Source of the DNA: an uncultured Lachnospiraceae bacterium
Lineage (GTDB): Bacteria; Bacillota; Clostridia; Lachnospirales; Lachnospiraceae
Assembly: GCA_947594335.1 (NCBI GenBank)
Contig: CANQEC010000113.1
Location: 1-7,465 of the forward strand
DNA: 7,465 bases
Direction: 5' to 3'
Part shown: piece by piece, positions 1-5,503 of the stretch
Numbering within the stretch: the stretch's first letter is position 1
Layout: each line of letters opens with the position of its first letter
Translations under genes and position numbers: made by a program
Notes under the pieces: generated by a model
Databases searched by the model: none
Told to the model about the DNA's origin: nothing
What the model saw: only the letters and a program-made list of their open reading frames with translations

Positions 1-31
1 ATTTCCTTACGCAGGCCTGCGCATATAAAAC
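1..31 (-). repeat. Partial third copy of the terminator-linked intergenic repeat
   Basis: This is the edge of a repeat whose two full copies lie at 3532-3628 and 5360-5456; the rest is cut off by the window start. Over the 23 positions 2-24 it aligns without gaps to 3597-3619 and 5425-5447 with four mismatches, and the block GGCCTGCGCAT (14-24) is identical in all three. As in the other copies, it directly follows the T-run of a minus-strand terminator, here that of the sortase gene. In this copy the centre is a perfect palindrome (GCAGGCCTGC, 11-20). Confidence 0.6.
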
Positions 32-64
32 AGGAACTGGGCTCCTGTTGGGGATCCCAGTTCC
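25..64 (-). terminator. Intrinsic terminator of the sortase gene
   Basis: The arms GGAACTGGG (33-41) and CCCAGTTCC (56-64) form a perfect 9-bp inverted repeat around a 14-base loop. Read on the minus strand the stem is followed by TGTTTTAT, a modest T-run, which fits Rho-independent termination about 65 bases after the sortase stop codon. It probably ends the whole transglutaminase-PepSY-sortase transcript. Confidence 0.7.
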
Positions 65-127
65 ATCAATTACCATAGAAGATCAATATTTACAGACTTT
101 CTTTCACACTTTCGAATATTTTTTGCG

Positions 128-1153
128 CTACTCCTCGCCAGGAGCCGTTGCTGTATCGACATTGCCGACAACAAAAGAATCGCTTTTGCTTTTACTTTCG
201 CTCTCGCTTTCCGTCTCGACAGGTTCCTCGCTGTCCGGGGCAATTTTCTCATTTCTCTCTTTTACCAGAATATCCCTTCTCTTTTTCGCTCCTTCCACAA
301 TCTTTTTCCACGCGCGCTCTCTGGCCGCCTGCTCTTCGGCAGCTTCCTTCTCTTCCTGAAGCGCGATCCACTCGCCGGCCTCTCCCGTCTCATCGAGCAC
401 AGCCTGCACCAGGAATCTGTGTTCCGGATCTCCGCGATAACAGGTGGACAGCGTCAAAATATGACTGTCCTCCGTCAGGGTATCATACCTTTCCTGATCG
501 AACGTATAAACTCCCTCACACTTTTCCCCGATCGTTTTAATATATTCACGGCAGCTTTCTTTGTCATCCTGATCAAATTTGTAGAGCAGATGACGATTGT
601 CATTCACATAGACGGCAAATATCCGGTATTCCAGCAATATCTGAGGCAGACTGATATAGATCGTGTCATAATTCCACATGGTATCAGCCCCCTCCAGCTC
701 GCGGAGAGAACCGAACATGCTTCTGTCCCGCATATTATGGGCGTACAGGACTGTGAGAAAATCCGTAAAGCTTTTCCTGTTATATGACTGGGAAAAAACG
801 GATCCCGGATAACTCTCATTCCCCTCCCAGTCATGGTGCAGATAAAATTCCTGGTCTCCCATACTCTGCAGGACCGGGTAATCAATAATCCCTCCCGTGC
901 CCGGATAATAAATCCACGCGTAGACATCGGAATTGATATTCTGATAATATGGGAAGTCGATGGACGACTCCGAATCATACTGCAGGATATCCTGATCCGC
1001 CACCTGTTCCTGACTCTCTATCACGATGTCCGCTTCCTGCGCACAGACCGACTCCATGTGGCAATTCCCGGCAGCCGTCAGCTCTCCGAAAATCACAAGC
1101 CCTGCGGCCAGAACAGCAATTTTCTGCCTTTCCCTGTAAAACACTGATCTCAT
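128..1153 (-). CDS. srtB: Class B sortase with a charged C-terminal extension
   Basis: A membrane-associated cysteine transpeptidase of the sortase B family. Such enzymes cleave a sorting signal near the C-terminus of an exported protein and join it to peptidoglycan or to a pilin. The 341-residue product has an N-terminal hydrophobic segment (about 11-29) acting as signal or anchor. The catalytic set is complete: His139 in LYAHN, Cys238 in TLSTC, and Arg246 in EHRFLV, eight residues after the Cys as usual for class B. The barrel ends near residue 260; about 80 further residues follow, first a Glu/Ala/Lys/Arg-rich probable helix (262-305), then a Ser/Glu/Lys low-complexity tail, which is longer than in typical class B enzymes. 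The start is supported by GAGGTG six bases upstream. It lies 48 bases after the PepSY gene without a terminator, so the two are probably co-transcribed. No LPXTG- or NPQTN-like substrate is encoded in the window. The family call is firm; the specific srtB role in haem acquisition is not implied. Confidence 0.9.
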   Translation of the reverse strand: MRSVFYRERQKIAVLAAGLVIFGELTAAGNCHMESVCAQEADIVIESQEQVADQDILQYDSESSIDFPYYQNINSDVYAWIYYPGTGGIIDYPVLQSMGDQEFYLHHDWEGNESYPGSVFSQSYNRKSFTDFLTVLYAHNMRDRSMFGSLRELEGADTMWNYDTIYISLPQILLEYRIFAVYVNDNRHLLYKFDQDDKESCREYIKTIGEKCEGVYTFDQERYDTLTEDSHILTLSTCYRGDPEHRFLVQAVLDETGEAGEWIALQEEKEAAEEQAARERAWKKIVEGAKKRRDILVKERNEKIAPDSEEPVETESESESKSKSDSFVVGNVDTATAPGEE

Positions 1154-1201
1154 GCACTACACCTCGCTGTCTGATACCGGCCGGCCATTTCCCGCGAAAT
1201 A

Positions 1202-2020
1202 TCAGTCGAAAATACTTTCCACTTCCCAGTCTGTAATTTCGCCGGTCGCAGCATCCGCTTCAAATTCATATTCGTCCGTTTCATGCAGGAATTTTCCTTC
1301 ATAGACCATGCGTCCGTCATCAAAATCCTCGTAAACTCTGCCCCAGGTCACGTCCTCATCGCTCAGCCCCGCCTTTTTAAGCGCCGCGTCCTTCGCGGCC
1401 TCAAGCCCGGAAACCGGCCCGTCTTCTGTCGGAAGGAGCGGATTTTCCGAACCATCCTGCGTCTGATTTTTTTCCATCCAGGCCAGATGTCCTTTTCCGT
1501 CGTAATCCCAGCTCAGGATCTCTCCCGTATCCGCGTCGATCTCATAATCAAATTCCTTTTCATCCTGTGTCCGGAACTCAAGCTCATGAATCCGGCGGCC
1601 GTCATCTCGCTCCGTTTCCGCTTTTGTAAAAACAACCTCGTCCGTCAGCTCTCCTGCATGCTCCGCCGCAAGCTGCTGCGCCTGTTCGAGCGTCGTCTCC
1701 CTGCCTTCTCCCGCAGCGTTCCCGCACTCACAGGACGCGCCGTAAATCAGGCCGTTTTCGGCAAGAATTTCATATTCATATTCTCTGTAATCCTGCGTGA
1801 CAAAACCAACCTCCAAAAGCTGTCTGCCATCCTCCCGCTCCGTGTTTACCCGGACGGACAGTGTCTCGTCCTCCGTAATTCCCGCATCCTCAAAGGCAAT
1901 CTCCTTCGCGTCATCCTCTGTGATCTGCGCTCCGTATGCGCTCATTGAAAATACAGCCAGAAGCGTACCTGTGGTCAGCGCCGCAGCAGCAAACGTAATC
2001 TTCTTATTTCTTTTACTCAT
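1202..2020 (-). CDS. Secreted protein with three PepSY domains
   Basis: The 272-residue product starts with a signal peptide: Lys/Arg at 3-7, a hydrophobic core 9-27, and a likely cut after AYG at 28-30. Three PepSY-type repeats follow at about 33-94, 110-172 and 204-266. Each begins with a helix rich in Ala, Glu and Lys, continues with a DDGR- or EDGR-type turn and strands such as YEYEI, FDYEI and YEFEA. Repeats 2 and 3 end in the classic D-x-x-TGEI motif (DADTGEI, DAATGEI); repeat 1 has AENGLIYG instead and then a CEC pair (97-99). PepSY domains are known from propeptides of M4 metalloproteases and from YpeB, and are thought to bind or inhibit proteases; a role here in controlling an envelope protease or the neighbouring enzymes is inference. 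The protein is strongly acidic. A strong AGGAGGT lies seven bases before the ATG. The gene sits between the transglutaminase-like and sortase genes on the same strand. Confidence 0.88.
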   Translation of the reverse strand: MSKRNKKITFAAAALTTGTLLAVFSMSAYGAQITEDDAKEIAFEDAGITEDETLSVRVNTEREDGRQLLEVGFVTQDYREYEYEILAENGLIYGASCECGNAAGEGRETTLEQAQQLAAEHAGELTDEVVFTKAETERDDGRRIHELEFRTQDEKEFDYEIDADTGEILSWDYDGKGHLAWMEKNQTQDGSENPLLPTEDGPVSGLEAAKDAALKKAGLSDEDVTWGRVYEDFDDGRMVYEGKFLHETDEYEFEADAATGEITDWEVESIFD

Positions 2021-2082
2021 CTGATAAACCTCCTGAAAAAACTGTCAGGCAAAAGACTTCAGACATCTTTCCCTGCCGCTGA

Positions 2083-2096
2083 ATTTTATTTTATCA
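2083..2096 (-). promoter_or_regulatory. Possible extended -10 promoter for the PepSY gene
   Basis: On the minus strand TGATAAAAT (2096-2088) has the form of an extended -10 (TGnTAAAAT), and a second overlapping TAAAAT follows at 2088-2083. No recognisable -35 box lies at the usual distance. It would give a leader of roughly 55-60 bases ending in the strong ribosome binding site of the PepSY gene. This could be an internal promoter in addition to read-through from the transglutaminase gene. AT-rich spacers make chance matches likely. Confidence 0.3.
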
Positions 2097-2124
2097 GGAA
2101 TTTATGAATATATCATGAAATCTG

Positions 2125-2160
2125 CCGGAAATATCCGGAAAATATACAGACCATATACAG
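2125..2160. repeat. Phased short direct repeats upstream of the PepSY gene
   Basis: In plus-strand reading CCGGAAATAT (2125-2134) is followed directly by CCGGAAAATAT (2135-2145), and ATATACAG occurs at 2142-2149 and again at 2153-2160, an 11-base spacing. The whole block repeats with a period of about one helical turn and lies between the transglutaminase stop codon and the candidate PepSY promoter. Such phased repeats are a usual form for operators of OmpR/PhoB-type regulators. The inner CCGGA/TCCGG pair could also form a small hairpin, too weak for a terminator. Confidence 0.4.
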
Positions 2161-2167
2161 GTCAGCC

Positions 2168-3367
2168 TTATATAACCGTCACCTGTATTCTGGCTTTTTT
2201 TCCGCTCGCGGCCCTGACCGTAATCACCGTCTTCCCCTTTTTCTTTGCCGTAATCTTACCCGCAGAATTCACTGCGGCGATCTTTGTGTCGGAAGAACTG
2301 TAAGTCAGAGCGTCATCGGCATAGGATGGCTTTCTTGTAACGGCAATCTTATATTTTTCCCCCTTTTTGACCGTAATCTTTTCCTCCGAAACCGTAAGCT
2401 TCTTCGTCGCGGTTCCTCCGTACGCGGCTTTGGCCAGCGCCGGCAGAACAAACGGAGTTTCCTGTCCTGCGTGCAGATATCCCGACGCCCGATGAGTGCT
2501 GCCAACCCTGCCCGCAAATGCTTTTGTCCCGGAGCCGGCAAGAAAATAATCATGCCTTTCCTTTTTCTGATCATCATTCGTGATATCAACCAGATACCAT
2601 TTGCCATTTTCCATCTGCACATAATTCCACATGTGGTTGATATTTGCCGACTTCAGTCCCCCTGTCACAAGGATGCAGGGAATATCATTTGCCCTGCAGA
2701 TGATATGAAACAGCTTTGCGTATGTCTCACAGACCCCTTTGTGTCCGTATTTCTTCAAAAGGCCTCCGGTTATCGTATGATGCCAGGACCGGTCTTCCCC
2801 TTTTGTGGCATAATTCACCAGCTTCAGGATCGAATCATGCGCCGTTCTGACCTTTTCGTATCTGGTTCCGCATTTTTTCACTGCCAGAATCAAGTCGTCA
2901 ACGGCTGCCTGCGTTTTCTTGATCTCCCCGCGGATCCCGTCATAATAGTCAATCGGATACAGATTGACACAGGCGGCTGTCATCTCCTCCTCTGCGGATC
3001 CCCGAAATCTCAGTACGATGTTAAAACCGGAAATCCAGAATATCTCGCTGTGATCCCGAAGGAATGCATCCGCCCCCGTATAACACTCGCTGGCCAGAAC
3101 GGAAGATTCCGACATCCTGTATTTTCTGGAAATCTCTGCCTGCAGTCCCTCTTTCCAGCCATTTTTCGTCAGGCCCTTCGCTCCCTGCCGCCGTGAAAAA
3201 TCCTCCAGGGCATCGTAAACGTCTTTTTCGGCACCTTCCAGCTGACTGCCGTACGTCCAGGAAGCGGCCGCGCAGACCTGAGGAACCCTTCCCGGATACA
3301 GCCGCGCTGACAAAACAAAAAACAGAATCCACAGACAATATTTCGCCTTCCTCAGATATCTTCCCAT
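2168..3367 (-). CDS. Secreted transglutaminase-like protein with C-terminal bacterial Ig-like (BIG2) domain
   Basis: A 399-residue exported protein. Residues 1-35 are a signal peptide (MGRYLRKAKY, hydrophobic 11-23, likely cut near VCAAA at 31-35). Residues 45-180 match nothing I can name. The transglutaminase-like core follows with all three expected residues: Cys213 in GVCETYAK, His245 in NHMWNYV and Asp261 in LVDITNDD. This fold in bacteria serves as cysteine protease, peptidase or cross-linking enzyme, so the reaction cannot be told from sequence. Residues 322-399 are a BIG2 Ig-like domain (ITVKKGEKYKI, YSSSDTKIAAVNSAGKITAKKKGKTVITV), commonly a cell-wall or carbohydrate contact module. 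An ATG eight codons upstream (3391) is open in frame, but GGGAGGT lies six bases before the ATG at 3367, and the signal peptide reads best from there, so that start is chosen. It is the probable first gene of an operon with the PepSY and sortase genes. Confidence 0.87.
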   Translation of the reverse strand: MGRYLRKAKYCLWILFFVLSARLYPGRVPQVCAAASWTYGSQLEGAEKDVYDALEDFSRRQGAKGLTKNGWKEGLQAEISRKYRMSESSVLASECYTGADAFLRDHSEIFWISGFNIVLRFRGSAEEEMTAACVNLYPIDYYDGIRGEIKKTQAAVDDLILAVKKCGTRYEKVRTAHDSILKLVNYATKGEDRSWHHTITGGLLKKYGHKGVCETYAKLFHIICRANDIPCILVTGGLKSANINHMWNYVQMENGKWYLVDITNDDQKKERHDYFLAGSGTKAFAGRVGSTHRASGYLHAGQETPFVLPALAKAAYGGTATKKLTVSEEKITVKKGEKYKIAVTRKPSYADDALTYSSSDTKIAAVNSAGKITAKKKGKTVITVRAASGKKARIQVTVI

Positions 3368-3373
3368 ATGATG

Positions 3374-3380
3374 ACCTCCC
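3374..3380 (-). promoter_or_regulatory. Ribosome binding site that fixes the start of the transglutaminase-like gene
   Basis: GGGAGGT on the minus strand stands six bases before the ATG at 3367. The alternative in-frame ATG at 3391 overlaps poorly with any purine-rich site and would place this strong Shine-Dalgarno sequence inside the coding region. Confidence 0.75.
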
Positions 3381-3404
3381 GACAAAAACACAGTCCATTT
3401 CGTG

Positions 3405-3444
3405 GCATCATGGGGGCAAAATTCCTTTTGACCCCAGCATCATG
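3405..3444. repeat. Hairpin framed by 8-base direct repeats in the leader
   Basis: GCATCATG occurs at 3405-3412 and again at 3437-3444. Between them GGGGCAAAA (3413-3421) and TTTTG-A-CCCC (3426-3435) form an inverted repeat with a TTCC loop and one bulged base. The element lies in the leader of the transglutaminase-like gene, just after the predicted transcription start. There is no T-run after the stem on the minus strand, so it is not a plain terminator. It could be a 5' mRNA stabilising hairpin, a protein binding site, or a very small inserted palindrome with a target duplication. Confidence 0.55.
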
Positions 3445-3452
3445 ATACGTGT

Positions 3453-3458
3453 ATTATA
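3453..3458 (-). promoter_or_regulatory. Probable -10 box of the transglutaminase-like gene
   Basis: A perfect TATAAT on the minus strand. The best -35 at 17 bases (TGTTCT) is poor. It predicts a transcription start near 3446 and a leader of about 80 bases that begins with the direct-repeat/hairpin element at 3405-3444. Confidence 0.5.
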
Positions 3459-3531
3459 AAACAGATTTTCAAAAAAGAACAGTGCTTTCAAAATTCAATA
3501 AGCCTCTGGATCTGGATCCGACCGGGTCTGC

Positions 3532-3628
3532 GATCGAGCAGGAGGCGGCTTTTCCTCCTGCTCGCCGCGCGGTCCGGGTGCTGCGTCAGCAGCAATTTTC
3601 CCTGCCCGGGCCTGCGCATAAAAAACCG
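3532..3628 (-). repeat. Terminator-linked intergenic repeat, copy A
   Basis: A 97-base element that matches 5360-5456 over its whole length, with most positions identical and a fully shared block of 23 bases (3597-3619, core CCCTGCCCGGGCCTGCGCAT). It overlaps the T-run of the htrA terminator and extends away from it. A perfect 11-bp inverted repeat, CGAGCAGGAGG (3535-3545) with CCTCCTGCTCG (3554-3564), marks its far end, and TGCTGC/GCAGCA (3579-3594) can form a second small stem. It holds no reading frame that looks coding. With its flanks it fills most of the gap between htrA and the transglutaminase-like gene (3368-3692). Confidence 0.7.
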
Positions 3629-3664
3629 GCGGCCGCCTCTGCTTTCTGCAGACTGCGGCCGCCG
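3620..3664 (-). terminator. Strong intrinsic terminator of htrA
   Basis: CGGCGGCCGC (3627-3636) and GCGGCCGCCG (3655-3664) form a perfect 10-bp GC stem; inside it CTGC/GCAG extends the hairpin. On the minus strand it is followed by a run of six T (3625-3620). It lies about 30 bases after the htrA stop codon. Confidence 0.9.
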
Positions 3665-3692
3665 CGGCCCATCCTGAATTTTCTTTCAGTTT

Positions 3693-5204
3693 TCAGAATA
3701 TGCTGTTATCTCCAAAGAAAGGGAAGAAGGAAAATCCGCCGTCCTCCTCATATCCGGACATGCCGTCCGTTTTGTTCTCTTTGCTGTTCTCCGCATCCTT
3801 GTCTTCTTTCTTATCCTTCTCCTTGTCAGAGCTTTCCCCGCCTTCCTGAAGAGTTACCTCAACCTCGCGGCTTTCGTATACTCCGCCGTTCGCCGTCTGC
3901 ACTTCCACCGTGACCGTCTCCCCGACTTCATAATATTCAAGCTCGTCAACAAGCGCCGAATGACTTGTGATGTCGATCCCGTCAAATTTTGTGATGACAT
4001 CGCCTTTTTTGATCCCTGCCTTATCCGCCGCAGAGCCTTCCGTAACATCCTGGACAAACGCCCCTGCCGGCATATTGTACAGTTCTTTTGCATCCTCCGA
4101 GACATTGACTACTGTGATCCCGAGGTAGCCGTGGTCCGCGTCCTCGATCTTGTCTCTCGTCTGCCTGTTCACAAGCCTTTCCAGAATCGGGATCGCCGTA
4201 TCGATCGGAATTGCATAGCCCATGTTTTCCGCATAGCCTCCCGTCTCCTTCGCGAGGTTGATTCCGATCACTTCGCCCGCCGCATTCAAAAGGGCGCCGC
4301 CGCTGTTTCCGAAATTGACAGCCGCGTCCGTCTGAATCAGCTCGCCCTCATACTGTTCCAGATCGATATCTTTATTCAGGGCGCTGATAATACCGCTCGT
4401 AACGCTCTGTCCTATTCCGAGAGCATTTCCGATCGCGATGGCCGCCTGACCGACCTTCAGATCATCTGAGCTGCCAAGCTTCGCTATCTTGAGCTGCCCC
4501 ATCACTTTCTCCGGAATATCCGCAAGCTGCACCGCGACAACCGCAAGCTCATGCCTTGCGTCCGTACCTTTGACCTTGGCCGGCACAATAAGATCTTCCT
4601 CCTCTTTGGCCTCCACATTGAAGCAGACCGTAAGCTCCGTGGAATCAGCGATCACATGATTGTTTGTAGCGATCAGCAGTTCGTCATCATTCTGCGCGAC
4701 AATAACTCCGGAAGCTGTACTTGTATTCTCATATTCCTGAGTCCCGTAATAATATGTCTCAACCTCCTGAACCGCCTTATTGGTGATGGAAACGATGGAC
4801 GGCATGCAGGCTTCAACAATCGCGGATACATCCATCGTAATGATCTGCGCATCCCCGACATCCACGGACCCGATCGCCTCAAATGTCCTTTTTTCCGTTT
4901 CTTCCTCGGTTTCTTCGGTTTCGCTCTTTTCGGTCTCTTCCTCCGTATCTGTCTCTTCGCCGGTTCCGTCTGTCTCCGCCTCCGGTGTTTCGGTCTCCCC
5001 GGCGGCTTCCTCCGTTTCATCCTCCTTCGCGTCATCCGCAACATTCAGCGTAATTCTTTTCTCGGTTTCCTCCTCGGCCTTCGTCTGAAGCGGGACCTGC
5101 AGTCCCCCCGTTCCGGCAATCAAAACGCCTGCCATTACCAGAGCTCCGTAACGCTTCCATGCACTTTTTGCGCCATCTCTGTTTTCAGATGTATGCTTTC
5201 TCAT
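3693..5204 (-). CDS. htrA: Membrane-anchored HtrA-like serine protease with one PDZ domain
   Basis: An envelope quality-control protease of the DegP/HtrA family (S1C), 503 residues. It has a hydrophobic N-terminal segment (19-38), then a Glu/Thr-rich acidic linker (44-107), the trypsin-like domain (about 120-345), one PDZ domain (about 358-452) and a charged tail ending in an aromatic patch (FSFFPFF, 491-497). The active-site His is His183 (TNNHVI) and the Ser is Ser301 (NFGNSGGALL; most relatives have PGNSGGPL). The position of the catalytic Asp, normally in (T/S)DLAVL, reads HELAVV here, so Glu219 stands in its place; the codon is GAG. Substrate-binding features such as QTDAAVNFGNSGG and AIGNALGIGQSVTSGIISAL are otherwise intact. 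AAAGGAGA eight bases before the ATG supports the start. The gene has its own terminator and a probable regulated promoter (5302-5334), so it is likely monocistronic. The family is certain; full proteolytic activity is not. Confidence 0.93.
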   Translation of the reverse strand: MRKHTSENRDGAKSAWKRYGALVMAGVLIAGTGGLQVPLQTKAEEETEKRITLNVADDAKEDETEEAAGETETPEAETDGTGEETDTEEETEKSETEETEEETEKRTFEAIGSVDVGDAQIITMDVSAIVEACMPSIVSITNKAVQEVETYYYGTQEYENTSTASGVIVAQNDDELLIATNNHVIADSTELTVCFNVEAKEEEDLIVPAKVKGTDARHELAVVAVQLADIPEKVMGQLKIAKLGSSDDLKVGQAAIAIGNALGIGQSVTSGIISALNKDIDLEQYEGELIQTDAAVNFGNSGGALLNAAGEVIGINLAKETGGYAENMGYAIPIDTAIPILERLVNRQTRDKIEDADHGYLGITVVNVSEDAKELYNMPAGAFVQDVTEGSAADKAGIKKGDVITKFDGIDITSHSALVDELEYYEVGETVTVEVQTANGGVYESREVEVTLQEGGESSDKEKDKKEDKDAENSKENKTDGMSGYEEDGGFSFFPFFGDNSIF

Positions 5205-5301
5205 ATTGCTGTTCTCCTTTCGTATGAGCCCGGATTTGAACCTTATGCCTCTGTCGTTTTGTTCTCATCATTTGACTCTGCCATCATTTTTTATTGAGCC
5301 T

Positions 5302-5334
5302 ACTATATCGGATGTTTGTGATAAATCTGTGAAA
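5302..5334 (-). promoter_or_regulatory. htrA promoter with 11-base-spaced TCACA direct repeats
   Basis: The minus strand carries TATAGT (5307-5302) as -10 box, with no TTGACA-like -35 at 16-18 bases. Instead TTCACA and ATCACA, sharing the core TCACA (5332-5328 and 5321-5317), lie in direct orientation exactly 11 bases apart over the -35 region. This form resembles binding boxes of OmpR/PhoB-family response regulators (the PhoP boxes of Bacillus also repeat every 11 bases). An activated stress promoter would fit an HtrA gene. The leader to the ATG would be about 90 bases. Confidence 0.5.
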
Positions 5335-5359
5335 AACCTTTTTAAATTGTGTGACCAAT

Positions 5360-5456
5360 GATCGAACAGAGGGCGTTTTCCCTTCTGCTCGTTTGCGCAG
5401 CCCGGATGCTGCGCCAGCTGCTGATTTCCCTGCCCGGGCCTGCGCATGAAAAACCG
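5360..5456 (-). repeat. Terminator-linked intergenic repeat, copy B
   Basis: Second full copy of the 97-base element, matching 3532-3628 with the 23-base block 5425-5447 identical. It starts at the T-run of the gpmI terminator and ends shortly before the htrA promoter. The end hairpin is kept despite base changes: the arms 5363-5373 and 5380-5391 pair with one bulge, and one changed pair becomes G-U only when read as minus-strand RNA. GCGCAGC/GCTGCGC (5395-5401, 5408-5414) forms a second 7-bp stem. Together with the promoter this accounts for the gap 5205-5503; I see no gene there. Confidence 0.7.
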
Positions 5457-5479
5457 CCGTACAGGTAAGTGCACGGCGG
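5449..5479 (-). terminator. Intrinsic terminator of gpmI
   Basis: On the minus strand CCGCCGTGC (5479-5471) pairs with GTACGGCGG (5462-5454), nine pairs including one G-U, with an 8-base loop and a following run of five T (5453-5449). It lies 24 bases after the gpmI stop codon. Confidence 0.85.
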
Positions 5480-5503
5480 CCTGGAATTTAAGCGCACAAA
5501 ATC

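Noticed and set aside
1154..1201. Hairpins in the gap between the PepSY and sortase genes (GGCCGGCC palindrome, ATTTC/GAAAT)
   Set aside because: Stems are short and lack a T-run; they look like chance palindromes in GC-rich DNA.
2021..2167. Terminator after the transglutaminase-like gene
   Set aside because: Only a 5-bp CCGGA/TCCGG stem is present and no T-run follows it on the minus strand.
4860..5075. Acidic linker of HtrA as a tandem repeat expansion
   Set aside because: The Glu/Thr-rich codons are irregular with no fixed unit; acidic linkers are common in surface proteases of this group.
3449..5297. Long plus-strand open frames opposite htrA (for example 3449-3913, 3960-4469, 4551-5297)
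   Set aside because: They are antisense shadows of a clearly coding minus-strand gene, have no ribosome binding sites, and carry low-complexity Ser/Val or Arg-rich products.
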